A stretch of DNA of 32,736 nt from Klebsiella pneumoniae (GTDB lineage: Bacteria; Pseudomonadota; Gammaproteobacteria; Steroidobacterales; Steroidobacteraceae). A model generated the notes under the pieces. The model searched no databases. It had not been told where the DNA came from and saw only the letters and a program-made list of their open reading frames with translations. The stretch's first letter is position 1. Each line of letters starts with the position of its first letter. Shown in pieces: positions 1-8,285 of the stretch. The DNA lies in contig CAMCBU010000025.1 in NCBI GenBank assembly GCA_945873095.1, positions 1-32,736 of the forward strand, given 5' to 3'. The position numbers and the translations under genes are program-made.

Positions 1-20
1 AGGCGCGTATCGTGCCCACC

Positions 21-391
21 GGAGTCGGCCAGGTGATCGCTGCATTTCGCAAGAAATGGGGAGGAAAGTCCGGGCTCCTTCGGACACGGTGCCAGGTAAC
101 GCCTGGGGGGCGCGAGCCCACGGAAAGTGCAACAGAAAGATACCGCCGACGTGCCGCCCGCAAGGGTGGCGCAGGTAAGGGTGAAATGGTGCGGTAAGAG
201 CGCACCGCGCACGTGGTAACACGGACGGCACGGCAAACCCCACCGGGAGCAAGGCCAAATAGGGAAGTCGCAGGGAAACCTGCAGCGCGGTGTCCGAGCG
301 TGACTTCCGGGTAGGCTGCTTGAGGCATTCGGTGACGAATGTCCCAGAGGAATGATCACCCTAGACAGAACCCGGCTTACCGGCCGACTCC
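21..391 (+). ncRNA. rnpB: RNase P RNA, bacterial type A
   Basis: This is the catalytic RNA of ribonuclease P, which removes the 5' leader from precursor tRNAs. The conserved core is readable: gaggaaagtccgggctcc near 60-78, the gccaggtaacgcctgg stretch near 91, ggtaagggtgaa followed by gtgcggtaagagcgcaccgc near 175-210, the gagcaaggccaaatagg segment near 247, and the 3' acagaacccggcttac near 365-380. The ends are set by a perfect 10-bp P1 helix, ggagtcggcc at 21-30 pairing with ggccgactcc at 382-391. The length of about 371 nt is close to the E. coli RNA (377 nt). The gene lies just upstream of mraZ on the same strand. Its promoter would lie mostly before the window start. Confidence 0.97.
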
Positions 392-405
392 CTCTCTTCT
401 AGAGC

Positions 406-459
406 GTTAGCTGAGGCTTATTCAGCAACCCTCTGAAACCCCAAAGATTTTGTCTTTTT
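406..459 (+). terminator. Possible rnpB terminator
   Basis: Downstream of the RNase P RNA, gttagctga at 406-414 can pair with tcagcaac at 422-429 with one bulged base. A T-rich run, tcttttt, follows at 453-459, also flanked by a small aaaga/tcttt inverted repeat. The T-run is about 23 bases from the main hairpin, so this is not a textbook intrinsic terminator. It is the only candidate between rnpB and the mraZ promoter. Confidence 0.25.
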
Positions 460-529
460 CGAGCCCTTGCGGAGCGTGTGCAACGCCCGTAAGTTATTGG
501 CACTGCATCAAATTTTCTTCGATTCGCCG

Positions 530-559
530 TTGACACTCCACATCGGCAGTTTCTATAGT
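530..559 (+). promoter_or_regulatory. Sigma70-type promoter of the mraZ/dcw operon
   Basis: A perfect -35 element TTGACA (530-535) is separated by 18 bases from a -10 element TATAGT (554-559, five of six consensus positions). It lies about 60 bases upstream of the mraZ start and immediately before the MraZ-box repeats. It is therefore the obvious main promoter for the division and cell wall genes. The -10 overlaps the first operator repeat, which suggests repression by promoter occlusion. Confidence 0.8.
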
Positions 560-591
560 GGCGCCAAGTGGTAAAAAGTGGGGCGAAATGG
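557..591 (+). promoter_or_regulatory. MraZ operator: four 10-bp-spaced repeats
   Basis: AGTGG occurs at 557-561, 567-571 and 577-581, and a degenerate copy AATGG at 587-591, each separated by exactly five bases. MraZ proteins are known to bind short direct repeats with a G-rich core at this spacing in front of their own gene. The phase, position and neighbouring mraZ make this a confident operator assignment. The first repeat overlaps the -10 box, and the rest cover the likely transcription start and early leader. Confidence 0.85.
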
Positions 592-616
592 GCGATCGTG
601 CGCCCGTTCCAAAGTC

Positions 617-1069
617 ATGTTTCGTGGTGCCAGCAGAGTCACGCTCGACGATAAAGGCCGGATGGTGTTGCCCACCCGGCAGCGTCAGCGCGCGCTCGAG
701 CGCAGCGAGGGCAACCTCGTGGTCACCGTGGACCGTGATCCCTGCCTGCTGATTTATCCGCTGCCTGACTGGGAGCAGATCGAGCGCAAGTTGATGAGCC
801 TGCCGGCTTTGCATGAGCGGTCCCGCCGCCTGCAACGCTTGATGGTGGGTCACGCGACCGAGATCGATCTGGACGGTCAGGGACGGCTGTTGCTGCCGCC
901 CGAACTGCGTGAATACGCCGGTTTGACGCGGCACGCGATGCTGATCGGCCAAGGTAATCGACTCGAACTGTGGGATGAAGCGCGCTGGAACGAGCGTCGC
1001 GATTTCTGGGTCAAGAGCGAGGAAACCGCCACCGATTTGTCGACGGAGCTCGAGTCTCTGTCGCTGTGA
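617..1069 (+). CDS. mraZ: Transcriptional regulator MraZ
   Basis: MraZ is a ring-forming DNA-binding protein that controls transcription of the dcw operon, including its own gene. The 150-residue product (E. coli 152) opens with MFRGASRVTLDDKGR and carries the two AbrB/SpoVT-like half-domains of the family. The first is around residues 8-20 (DDKGRMVLP) and the second around DGQGRLLLPPELR in the C-terminal half. It ends in the usual DLS...LSL tail. The reading frame extends upstream to a GTG at 578, but homology to the MFRGA start places initiation at ATG 617; the upstream codons overlap the operator. No strong Shine-Dalgarno sequence is visible. It is the first gene of the cluster and is probably autorepressed through the repeats at 557-591. 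Confidence 0.96.
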   Translation: MFRGASRVTLDDKGRMVLPTRQRQRALERSEGNLVVTVDRDPCLLIYPLPDWEQIERKLMSLPALHERSRRLQRLMVGHATEIDLDGQGRLLLPPELREYAGLTRHAMLIGQGNRLELWDEARWNERRDFWVKSEETATDLSTELESLSL

Positions 1070-1174
1070 GCGTCGCGCGACGGTGGTCGCGAACAAGGGC
1101 GATGCCTGCAAGTCGTGCGCGGCGCGGGGGCATCGAGTGCAGGCGATTTTTTGCGGGGGCGGGGGCGAACTCCG

Positions 1175-2098
1175 GTGGATGAGCACATACCGGTGCTTGT
1201 CGACGAGGTGCTGGAGGTTCTGGCCCCGTCCGCGGGCGGTTTTTATGTCGATGGCACTTTCGGTCGGGGTGGTCACACAGCGCGTTTGCTGCAGGCGGTT
1301 GGCGCCTCGGGCAGCGTGCTCGCGCTCGATCGGGATCCGCAGGCCGTCGCCGCGGGTCATCAAAGATTTCTCGATGAGCCACGGCTCGAACTCGTGCACG
1401 CGGACTTTGCGCAGTTGGCGCGAGTGGTCGCCGAGCGCGGTCGCGGCCGGCCTGTCCGCGGGTTGCTGCTCGATCTCGGTGTCTCCTCACCGCAAATTGA
1501 CGATCCCTCCCGCGGCTTCAGTTTTTCCAAAGACGGTCCGCTCGATATGCGGATGGATCCGACACACGGCGAGTCGGCCGCGGACTTCGTCGCTCGCGCC
1601 AACGAGCGGGAGCTGTTTCACGTGATCGCCGAACTCGGTGAAGAGCGACATGCGAGGCGCATCGCGCGCGCCATCGTATCGACGCGGGTCGAGGCACCGC
1701 TCCGCCGCACGGGTGAGCTCGCCGAGCTCGTGCAGCGAGTCGTGCGTACTCACGATGGCAAGCACCCGGCTACGCGCACGTTTCAGGCGCTACGGATGCA
1801 TGTCAATGACGAACTCGGGCAATTGCAGCGCGGGCTCGAGGCGGCATTCGACGTGCTCGCGCCGGGTGGTCGCATGGCGGTGATCAGTTTTCATTCGCTA
1901 GAGGATCGCCGGGTCAAACATTTCATTCGTGAGCGTTCGATGATCGATCCGGTCTACGCGGGTTTGCCGAATATTCCTGACTCCGCTTTGCCGCGCATGC
2001 GCGAAGTGGGTCGCAAGCGTCGCGCCTCGGATACCGAGATTGCGCGCAATCCGCGCGCGCGTAGTGCCGTGCTGCGGTGCGGGGAGCGTCTACGATGA
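1175..2098 (+). CDS. rsmH: 16S rRNA (cytosine-1402-N4)-methyltransferase RsmH
   Basis: RsmH (MraW) methylates N4 of C1402 in the decoding centre of 16S rRNA, using S-adenosylmethionine. Family motifs are present: DGTFGRGGHT at about residues 26-35 (SAM-binding loop), LALDRDPQA, LLLDLGVSSPQIDDPSRGFS, DMRMDPT, HPATRTFQALR, ISFHSLEDRRVKHF, and a C-terminal NPRARSAVLR. With the GTG at 1175 (VDEHIPVLVDE) the protein has 307 residues, against 313 in E. coli. The frame stays open to a GTG at 1115, but the extra residues are low-complexity Gly/Arg/Ala and do not resemble the family. The start is therefore likely but not certain. The stop overlaps the ftsL start as ATGA. Confidence 0.94.
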   Translation: MDEHIPVLVDEVLEVLAPSAGGFYVDGTFGRGGHTARLLQAVGASGSVLALDRDPQAVAAGHQRFLDEPRLELVHADFAQLARVVAERGRGRPVRGLLLDLGVSSPQIDDPSRGFSFSKDGPLDMRMDPTHGESAADFVARANERELFHVIAELGEERHARRIARAIVSTRVEAPLRRTGELAELVQRVVRTHDGKHPATRTFQALRMHVNDELGQLQRGLEAAFDVLAPGGRMAVISFHSLEDRRVKHFIRERSMIDPVYAGLPNIPDSALPRMREVGRKRRASDTEIARNPRARSAVLRCGERLR

Positions 2099-2379
2099 AA
2101 ATGCCCTCGCGTCGCGCCTTGTATTTTTTGATCCCTGCCTTGTGGCTCACCGTGCTGGCCTCGGCTGCGGGCGCCGTTTACGTGAAGCACCGGTCACGCG
2201 AATTGTTCGTGGAGCTCGAGCGTGTGAATCGCGAGCGTGATCGTCTTGAGATGGAATGGGGTCGCCTACAACTCGAGCAGAGCGCATTTTCGACGCACGC
2301 TTTCGTCGAGAACGTCGCGGCGACCAATCTCGGTATGCGAACACCGCCGCCGAAGCAGATCGAAGTGGTGGCGCCATGA
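2095..2379 (+). CDS. ftsL: Cell division protein FtsL
   Basis: FtsL is a small bitopic inner membrane protein that forms a complex with FtsB and FtsQ and activates septal FtsW-FtsI. The 94-residue product has a basic N-terminus (MKMPSRRALY), one membrane segment at about residues 10-30, and a charged heptad-like stretch at about 35-62 (ELERVNRERDRLEMEWGRLQLE) fitting the FtsL coiled coil. It ends with the common ...LGMRTPPPKQIEVV-type tail. It is shorter than E. coli FtsL (121), mainly for lack of an N-terminal cytoplasmic stretch. The start is the ATG overlapping the rsmH stop; a GTG 18 bases upstream in frame is less likely. The assignment rests on topology, tail motif and position between rsmH and ftsI. 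Confidence 0.9.
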   Translation: MKMPSRRALYFLIPALWLTVLASAAGAVYVKHRSRELFVELERVNRERDRLEMEWGRLQLEQSAFSTHAFVENVAATNLGMRTPPPKQIEVVAP

Positions 2380-2389
2380 CGAGGTTCGC

Positions 2390-4291
2390 ATGATCCGCTG
2401 GCCTTTCGGCAAAAAATCGGCGACGGCTGCACGTCGCAACGCGGCCGGGCGCAGCTCGCGTAGTGGTCTGACCCGCAAGCAGGATGCACCGACGCCCTCG
2501 TTCGTGTTTCGTGGCTATCTGCTCGCGGGCCTGATGGCTGTGGGTGCCGTCGCCCTGACCTGGAAAGCCGTGACGCTGCAGTTGGTCGAGGATGATTTTT
2601 TGCGAGGCCAGGGCGATGAGCGCTTCACGCGCGTGGCGCCGATCGTCGCGCATCGCGGCAGCATCATCGATCGGATGGGCGAGCCGCTCGCGGTCAGCAC
2701 GCCGGTCGACTCGGTATGGGTCAACCCCAAAGAATTGACGCTCGGCACCGATCAGATCGCCAATCTCGCCCGCGCCCTCAATCGCGATCCGGAGGAGTTC
2801 AAGGAGCGCATCACGGCGAATCTGCAGCGACAGTTCCTTTATGTCGCGCGCCACATGCAACCGGCCGAGGCGGCGAAAATTCGTGCGCTCGATATTCCGG
2901 GCGTGCATCTGACTCGTGAGTATCGTCGGTATTTTCCCGCCGGCGAAGTGACCGGTCACGTGATCGGCTTCACGAGTGTGGACGACAAGGGTCAGGAAGG
3001 TCTCGAGCTCGTCTACGATCACTGGCTCGCAGGTGACAACGGCGCCAAGCGCGTCATTCAGGATAATCTCGGTCGCACCGTGCAGACCGTCGAGAGCATC
3101 AAGCCGATGCGTCCCGGCCGCAACATGGCGCTCTCGCTCGATATGCGTTTGCAGTACCTCGCCTATCGAGAATTGAAGGCGGCCATGCAGCAGCATCGGG
3201 CGAAGGCGGGTTCCGTCGTCGTGATCGACGTCACCACCGGTGAAGTGCTCGCGATGGTGAATCAGCCGACGTTCAACCCTAACGATCGCGCTCAATATAA
3301 ACCGAGCGGTTACAAGAACCGCGCGGTCACCGACCTGGTCGAGCCAGGCTCCACGATCAAGCCGTTCGTGGTGGCTGCGGCTTTGTCATCGGGCAAGTTC
3401 AACAACGAGAGCATCATCGACACTTCCCCCGGTATGGTGAAGGTCGGGATCAAGGTCATCGAAGACAAGCACAACCTCGGTGCGATCGATCTCGCAACGG
3501 CGTTGGCACGCAGCTCGAACGTGGCGATGACGCGGATCGCACTCACGCTCGGACCCGAAACTTTGCATGGCACCTTGTCGAAGCTCGGCTTTGGACGGGT
3601 GACGACCAGTGGTTATCCTGGCGAGTCGGCGGGATTGTTGACGCAGTACAACCACTGGCGGCCGATCACGACAGCGACCGTGTCCTACGGCTACGGCCTG
3701 TCGGCAACGCCGCTGCAGATTGCGCAGGCCTACGCCACCTTAGGCGGCGAGGGTCTGCGTCGACCGGTGTCGTTCCTGAAAGTGGAACAGCCCGTGGGTG
3801 GTGAGCGAGTGCTGCCCGCGCAAGTCAGTCGTGATGTCGTCGATATGCTGCGCGCCGTCGTCTCGGCCGAGATCGGCACGGGCAAGCGTGCGGCGATTCC
3901 GGGTTACACCGTCGCGGGGAAGACCGGCACGGCGTGGAAAGCGAGCGCCGGCGGTTATTCGACCAATCGATATCTCTCGGTGTTTGCCGGTCTCGCACCG
4001 GCTTCGAATCCGCGTTTGGCGACGGTCGTCGTGATCGATGAGCCGGGTGCAGGTCTTTACTACGGCGGCGATGTGGCCGCTCCGGTGTTCTCCAAGGTCG
4101 TCGGCGGTGCGCTGCGTCTGCTCGCGGTCGCGCCCGACGCGCCCGTCGACGGTTTGACCGATCAATTGCCCGAGACCTTGCCCGAGACGTTACCTGAAGC
4201 GTTACCGGAGTCGCTCGAAGCGCCGGGCAATGCGCTGATCACCAACATCGCACAGCGTGGCACGGCGACGACGGGCGAGGTCCGTCGATGA
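2390..4291 (+). CDS. ftsI: Peptidoglycan transpeptidase FtsI (PBP3)
   Basis: FtsI is the class B penicillin-binding protein that cross-links septal peptidoglycan with FtsW. The 633-residue product has a basic cytoplasmic start, one membrane segment at about 42-62, a pedestal domain (HRGSIIDRMGEPLAVS at about 88-103), and the transpeptidase domain. All three active-site motifs are present: S321-T-I-K324 (nucleophile Ser321), S375-S-N377, and K511-T-G513. ATG 2390 is preceded by gagg at good spacing, 10 bases after ftsL. The protein is longer than E. coli FtsI (588). Part of the excess is a C-terminal tail holding four near-repeats of LPET (residues 593-608). The stop overlaps the murE start (ATGA). 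Confidence 0.96.
   Translation: MIRWPFGKKSATAARRNAAGRSSRSGLTRKQDAPTPSFVFRGYLLAGLMAVGAVALTWKAVTLQLVEDDFLRGQGDERFTRVAPIVAHRGSIIDRMGEPLAVSTPVDSVWVNPKELTLGTDQIANLARALNRDPEEFKERITANLQRQFLYVARHMQPAEAAKIRALDIPGVHLTREYRRYFPAGEVTGHVIGFTSVDDKGQEGLELVYDHWLAGDNGAKRVIQDNLGRTVQTVESIKPMRPGRNMALSLDMRLQYLAYRELKAAMQQHRAKAGSVVVIDVTTGEVLAMVNQPTFNPNDRAQYKPSGYKNRAVTDLVEPGSTIKPFVVAAALSSGKFNNESIIDTSPGMVKVGIKVIEDKHNLGAIDLATALARSSNVAMTRIALTLGPETLHGTLSKLGFGRVTTSGYPGESAGLLTQYNHWRPITTATVSYGYGLSATPLQIAQAYATLGGEGLRRPVSFLKVEQPVGGERVLPAQVSRDVVDMLRAVVSAEIGTGKRAAIPGYTVAGKTGTAWKASAGGYSTNRYLSVFAGLAPASNPRLATVVVIDEPGAGLYYGGDVAAPVFSKVVGGALRLLAVAPDAPVDGLTDQLPETLPETLPEALPESLEAPGNALITNIAQRGTATTGEVRR
4166..4213 (+). repeat. Four 12-bp tandem units in the ftsI 3' end
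   Basis: Four consecutive 12-base units encode LPET, LPET, LPEA and LPES at FtsI residues 593-608, after the end of the catalytic domain. The first two units are nearly identical at the base level (ttgcccgagacc, ttgcccgagacg), and the later two differ mainly at third positions. This pattern suggests slipped-strand duplication followed by drift. The reading frame is kept. Confidence 0.85.
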
Positions 4292-5832
4292 CGGCGGTCC
4301 GCAGCCTCACGGAGCTGTGTCGCGGTTACACCGATGCTCCGTCGCTGCCTATCCGTCATCTCTCGCTCGACAGTCGCAAAGTCGAGGCTGACGGGTTGTT
4401 TCTCGCTTGCGCTGGACGTCGCACGCACGGCCTGCGTGGTCTTGGCGAGGCTTGCGCGCGTGGCGCGCGGGCGATTCTTTGGGAACCTGCCGACGGTGTC
4501 GAGCCGCCGATCCCGCATGACGAGGTATTCATGGCGCCGGTTGCCGAACTGTCGCGCCACGCCAGTTCGATCGCCGCGCGTTTCCACGGCGATCCTTCGG
4601 CAGTGCTCGCCGTGGTGGGCGTCACCGGTACGAATGGCAAGACCACAACGAGTTGGCTGATCGCCGCGGCGATGCAGCAGCTGCATCGGCGAACCGGTTA
4701 TATCGGTACCTTGGGTTGCGGTATTCCGGGTGAAGCGTTGGTCGGCGGTGAGTACACCACCGAGGATGCGGTGTTGGTGCAGCAACGCTTGGCAGCACTG
4801 CTGGCATCGACCACCGAGTGCGTGGCGATGGAAGTGTCGTCGCATGCGCTCGATCAGTTTCGTGTCGAGGCGGTTCGATATCGCGTCGCTGCCTTCACCA
4901 ATCTGACGCGCGATCACCTCGACTATCACGGCACGATGGAGTCTTACGCGGCCGCCAAGGCGCGTTTGTTCGACTTGTCGCAGACCGGTACCCGCGTCAT
5001 CCATGTCGATGACGCGCAGGGTGCGCGATGGGCGTTGCAGCAAGCCGATCTCGGCAAGGCGCCGCTGATCGTGACGGCGCGCACCACCCACGGTCGCGCG
5101 ATAGCCGAACAGTGCGCGGCCCGTCACGCGGCGACTATCCGTATCGAAGGTCACGACATCGAGCGACAGAGTCGCGGCCTGCGTTTTCGCTTGGTCGACT
5201 CGAGCGCCGCTCCGTCCGCTGCAGTGGGGATCTCGATGGAGGTCCCGCTGATCGGCGAATTCAACGTCGACAACATACTCATCGCCTACGGTGTCCTGCG
5301 CGCACTCGGTGTTCCTGCCGACGAGGCACGCCGCGCTTTGGCTGGCAGCCACGCGCCGCCCGGGCGCATGGAGGCGTTCTGCATCGACAGCGGGGCGCTT
5401 GCCATCGTCGATTACGCGCATACGCCCGACGCGCTCGCCAAGGCACTCGCCGCGGCGCGCACGCATTGCGTCGGCAAGCTGCAGGTCGTTTTTGGCTGTG
5501 GCGGCGATCGTGACGTCGGTAAGCGTTCGATGATGGGTGAGGTCGCCGCGCGTCTTGCCGATCGTCTGATCGTCACGGATGACAATCCGCGCACGGAGGA
5601 TCCCTCCAAGATCATCGCCGACATCCATCGAGGTATAGCGGCAACCCACGCCGTGTTGACCGAGCACGATCGAGCGGCCGCGATCCGTGCGGCGCTGCGG
5701 ACAGCGCGCGATGGTGATGTGGTGCTGATCGCCGGCAAAGGTCACGAGGATTACCAGATCATCGGTAGCGAGAAGCGACCCTTCAGCGATCAAGACATCG
5801 TCAAAGAATTCATGCCGCGGGTGGCAGCCTGA
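4288..5832 (+). CDS. murE: UDP-MurNAc-L-Ala-D-Glu:meso-DAP ligase MurE
   Basis: MurE adds meso-diaminopimelate to UDP-MurNAc-L-Ala-D-Glu in the cytoplasm, using ATP. The 514-residue product (E. coli 495) has the Mur ligase ATP loop GVTGTNGKTTT at about 111-121 and the SSHALDQFR motif near 184-192. It also has TNLTRDHLDYHG near 204-215, and the AKAR segment (223-226) that carries the carbamoylated lysine of this family. DNPR at 432-435 is the signature that selects meso-DAP over lysine. The C-terminal domain retains GKGHEDYQ. It starts at the ATG in the ftsI stop overlap, and its stop shares one base with the murF start (TGATG), implying coupled translation. Confidence 0.97.
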   Translation: MTAVRSLTELCRGYTDAPSLPIRHLSLDSRKVEADGLFLACAGRRTHGLRGLGEACARGARAILWEPADGVEPPIPHDEVFMAPVAELSRHASSIAARFHGDPSAVLAVVGVTGTNGKTTTSWLIAAAMQQLHRRTGYIGTLGCGIPGEALVGGEYTTEDAVLVQQRLAALLASTTECVAMEVSSHALDQFRVEAVRYRVAAFTNLTRDHLDYHGTMESYAAAKARLFDLSQTGTRVIHVDDAQGARWALQQADLGKAPLIVTARTTHGRAIAEQCAARHAATIRIEGHDIERQSRGLRFRLVDSSAAPSAAVGISMEVPLIGEFNVDNILIAYGVLRALGVPADEARRALAGSHAPPGRMEAFCIDSGALAIVDYAHTPDALAKALAAARTHCVGKLQVVFGCGGDRDVGKRSMMGEVAARLADRLIVTDDNPRTEDPSKIIADIHRGIAATHAVLTEHDRAAAIRAALRTARDGDVVLIAGKGHEDYQIIGSEKRPFSDQDIVKEFMPRVAA

Positions 5833-7196
5833 TGGCGACGCTCGCACAATTCGCGACGGATTGCGGCGGCGTGTTGCATGGCGAGGATCGAGATTACTCG
5901 AGCGTGTGCATCGACACCCGCAAACTCACCGTTGGTGAGTTGTTCGTTGCACTGCGTGGCCCGCATTTTGACGCCAACGAATTCATCGCCGAGGCGCAGC
6001 AACGCGGTGCAGCCGGTGCCGTCACCGAAACCGATTCCGTCGGGGGATTTCCGATCATTCAGGTCGAAGATGGTCTCGCCGCACTGCAGCGGGCAGCCTG
6101 TGCGCAACGTCGTCGCTATGCGGGCATCGTGATCGGCGTGGCGGGCAGCAACGGCAAGACCACGACCAAGGAGATGCTGGCGAGTATCCTCTCGCGTCGT
6201 GCCCCGACGCTCGCTACCGCAGGTAATCTCAACAATCACATCGGTGTGCCGCTGACGCTACTGCGTCTCGAGCCGCAGCATCGTCATGCGGTCATCGAGA
6301 TGGGCGCTAACCATCCCGGTGACGTCACCGAGTTGGCCGGGTTTGCGCAAGCTTCCATCGGACTCGTCACCAACGCCGGTGCCGAGCATCTGGAGGGCTT
6401 CGGTAGTCTCGAGGCCGCGGCACGCGCCGAGGGCGAGTTGTTCGCGGCCTTACCGACGGACGGCGTGGCCGTGCTCAACGCCGATGACCCTTTTGCCGGC
6501 TTGTGGCGCGAGATGACGGTGGCGCGCATCGTCACCTTTGGGCTCGGCTCGCGAGCCGACTTTTCGGCACGCGATATCCGAGCCGCGAGTGATCGAGCCG
6601 GTTTCGTCACTCGCTTCGTGATGCATACACCGCAAGGCACGGTGGATATCGAGCTCGCCCTTGCCGGTAAGCACAATGTGATCAACGCCCTTGGTGCCGC
6701 AGCAGCCGCTGTCTCGGCAGGCGCCACGCTCGAACAAGTCGCTGCCGGCCTTGGCGCGATGCGCGCCGTAGCCGGGCGTCTGCAGTGGCGCAGCACGGCG
6801 ATGGGGGCTGCACTGATCGACGATTCGTACAACGCAAACCCGAGTTCGATGCAGGCGGCGATCGATGTACTCGCGAACCAGCCGGCGCGCCGTTGGCTCG
6901 TCATCGGCGATATGGGTGAACTTGGTGATTTCGCGGTCGAGGCGCATCGCGAGGCCGGCCGTTACGCGCGCGCTCACGGTGTCGAGCGCTTGTTCGCTTT
7001 CGGTTCGCTCGCAGCACTCGCTGCCGAGAGTTTCGGTGCTGGCTCGACACGACATACCGATATCCAGGATTTGATCACCTCGGTTGGCAGCGAGCTGACG
7101 ACCGATGTTTGTCTGCTCGTCAAAGGCTCTCGCTCCAATCGTCTCGAGCGCTTGGTACAGGCCTTGAGCGGCACTGCTGCCACGGGGACACACTGA
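5832..7196 (+). CDS. murF: UDP-MurNAc-tripeptide:D-Ala-D-Ala ligase MurF
   Basis: MurF joins D-Ala-D-Ala to the UDP-MurNAc-tripeptide, completing the cytoplasmic pentapeptide precursor at the cost of ATP. The 454-residue product (E. coli 452) shows the N-terminal substrate domain with VCIDTRKL near 25-32, and the ATP loop [11 protein letters not shown] at about 105-115. It also has [24 protein letters not shown], and the C-terminal [14 protein letters not shown] and IGDMGELG motifs. It uses the ATG overlapping the murE stop by one base. The gap to mraY is a single base. The D-Ala-D-Ala substrate would come from the ddl product encoded later in the same operon. Confidence 0.97.
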   Translation: MATLAQFATDCGGVLHGEDRDYSSVCIDTRKLTVGELFVALRGPHFDANEFIAEAQQRGAAGAVTETDSVGGFPIIQVEDGLAALQRAACAQRRRYAGIVIGVAGSNGKTTTKEMLASILSRRAPTLATAGNLNNHIGVPLTLLRLEPQHRHAVIEMGANHPGDVTELAGFAQASIGLVTNAGAEHLEGFGSLEAAARAEGELFAALPTDGVAVLNADDPFAGLWREMTVARIVTFGLGSRADFSARDIRAASDRAGFVTRFVMHTPQGTVDIELALAGKHNVINALGAAAAAVSAGATLEQVAAGLGAMRAVAGRLQWRSTAMGAALIDDSYNANPSSMQAAIDVLANQPARRWLVIGDMGELGDFAVEAHREAGRYARAHGVERLFAFGSLAALAAESFGAGSTRHTDIQDLITSVGSELTTDVCLLVKGSRSNRLERLVQALSGTAATGTH

Positions 7197-7197
7197 C

Positions 7198-8283
7198 ATG
7201 TTGCTTTGGTTGACGCAGGAATTTGCCGACTCGTTGAGCTTTCTCAACGTTTTCTCCTATCTCACGATGCGAGCGATCCTCGCGGCGCTCTCGGCGCTTG
7301 CCATCTCGCTGTTGATCGGTCCGTGGATGATCGCGCGCCTCTCGCGCTACCAGATCGGTCAGGTGATCCGCCAGGAGGGCCCGCAGACCCATTTCAAGAA
7401 AGCGGGTACGCCGACGATGGGCGGCTTGCTGATTCTGGTGGCGATCCTCGCGAGCACATTGCTGTGGGCTGACCTCGGTAATCGTTTCGTGTGGGTGGTG
7501 CTCGGCGTCACGGCCTTGTTTGGTCTCGTCGGTTTTTGGGACGACTACTTGAAGCTGATCAAGAAAAACAGCAAAGGCTTGATCGCGAGATACAAATATT
7601 TCTGGCAATCGGTCGGCGGTCTCGCCGCCGCTCTCGTGCTGTGGTACACGGCAAAATCGCCAGCCGACACGACGCTCTATCTGCCATTCCTGAAGAATTT
7701 CGCACTGCCTCTGGGCTTCGTCGGGTTCGTCGTGCTGACTTATCTGATGATCGTCGGCATGAGCAACGCCGTGAATCTCACCGACGGGCTCGACGGCTTG
7801 GCCATCATGCCCGCCGTGATGGTGGCGGCAGCGCTCGGCGTGTTCGCCTACGCGAGTGGCAACGCGGTCTTCGCGAGCTACCTCGCTATTCCGGCAGTGC
7901 CGCAAGCAGGCGAGCTGCTGATCGTCTGCGCTGCGTTGGTCGGCGCAGGGCTCGGATTTCTTTGGTTCAATACCTATCCTGCCCAAGTCTTCATGGGCGA
8001 TATCGGTGCGCTCGCGCTTGGTGCTGCGCTCGGTACGATCGCCGTGATCGTGCGACAGGAGCTCATCGTACTCGTGATGGGCGGCATTTTCGTCCTCGAG
8101 ACGGCGTCGGTCATTCTGCAGGTCGCCTCTTTCAAGCTGACCGGCAAGCGCATTTTCCGGATGGCGCCGATCCATCATCATTTTGAGCTCAAGGGCTGGG
8201 CCGAGCCGAAAGTGATCGTGCGTTTCTGGATCATCACGTTCTTCCTGGTCCTCGCGGGTCTTGCGACCCTGAAGCTGCGGTGA
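7198..8283 (+). CDS. mraY: Phospho-MurNAc-pentapeptide translocase MraY
   Basis: MraY is the polytopic inner membrane enzyme that transfers phospho-MurNAc-pentapeptide from UDP to undecaprenyl phosphate, making lipid I. The length of 361 residues is almost that of E. coli (360). Visible motifs include GTPTMGG near 70-76, the Asp pair in FWDDYLKL (Asp115-Asp116), [29 protein letters not shown], and the cytoplasmic histidine motif [10 protein letters not shown] near the C-terminus. Many hydrophobic segments are seen, in keeping with ten membrane helices. The ATG follows the murF stop by one base. Confidence 0.97.
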   Translation: MLLWLTQEFADSLSFLNVFSYLTMRAILAALSALAISLLIGPWMIARLSRYQIGQVIRQEGPQTHFKKAGTPTMGGLLILVAILASTLLWADLGNRFVWVVLGVTALFGLVGFWDDYLKLIKKNSKGLIARYKYFWQSVGGLAAALVLWYTAKSPADTTLYLPFLKNFALPLGFVGFVVLTYLMIVGMSNAVNLTDGLDGLAIMPAVMVAAALGVFAYASGNAVFASYLAIPAVPQAGELLIVCAALVGAGLGFLWFNTYPAQVFMGDIGALALGAALGTIAVIVRQELIVLVMGGIFVLETASVILQVASFKLTGKRIFRMAPIHHHFELKGWAEPKVIVRFWIITFFLVLAGLATLKLR

Positions 8284-8285
8284 TC

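Noticed and set aside
12-197. Short open frame across the RNase P RNA
   Set aside because: The sequence is fully explained by conserved RNase P RNA elements and a closed P1 helix.
578-616. Upstream GTG start extending mraZ by 13 residues
   Set aside because: The extra codons overlap the operator repeats, and MraZ family proteins begin at MFRGA.
4166-4213. Sortase recognition signal in the FtsI tail
   Set aside because: The units read LPET-L, not LPxTG, and no hydrophobic anchor or basic tail follows.
4162-5847. Long minus-strand open frame (561 codons) opposite murE, and similar long ones opposite rsmH/ftsI, ftsA and secA
   Set aside because: These are antisense shadows of well-recognised genes in GC-rich DNA, where stop codons are rare in the opposing frame. 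Their translations are rich in Arg, His and Asp and match no family.
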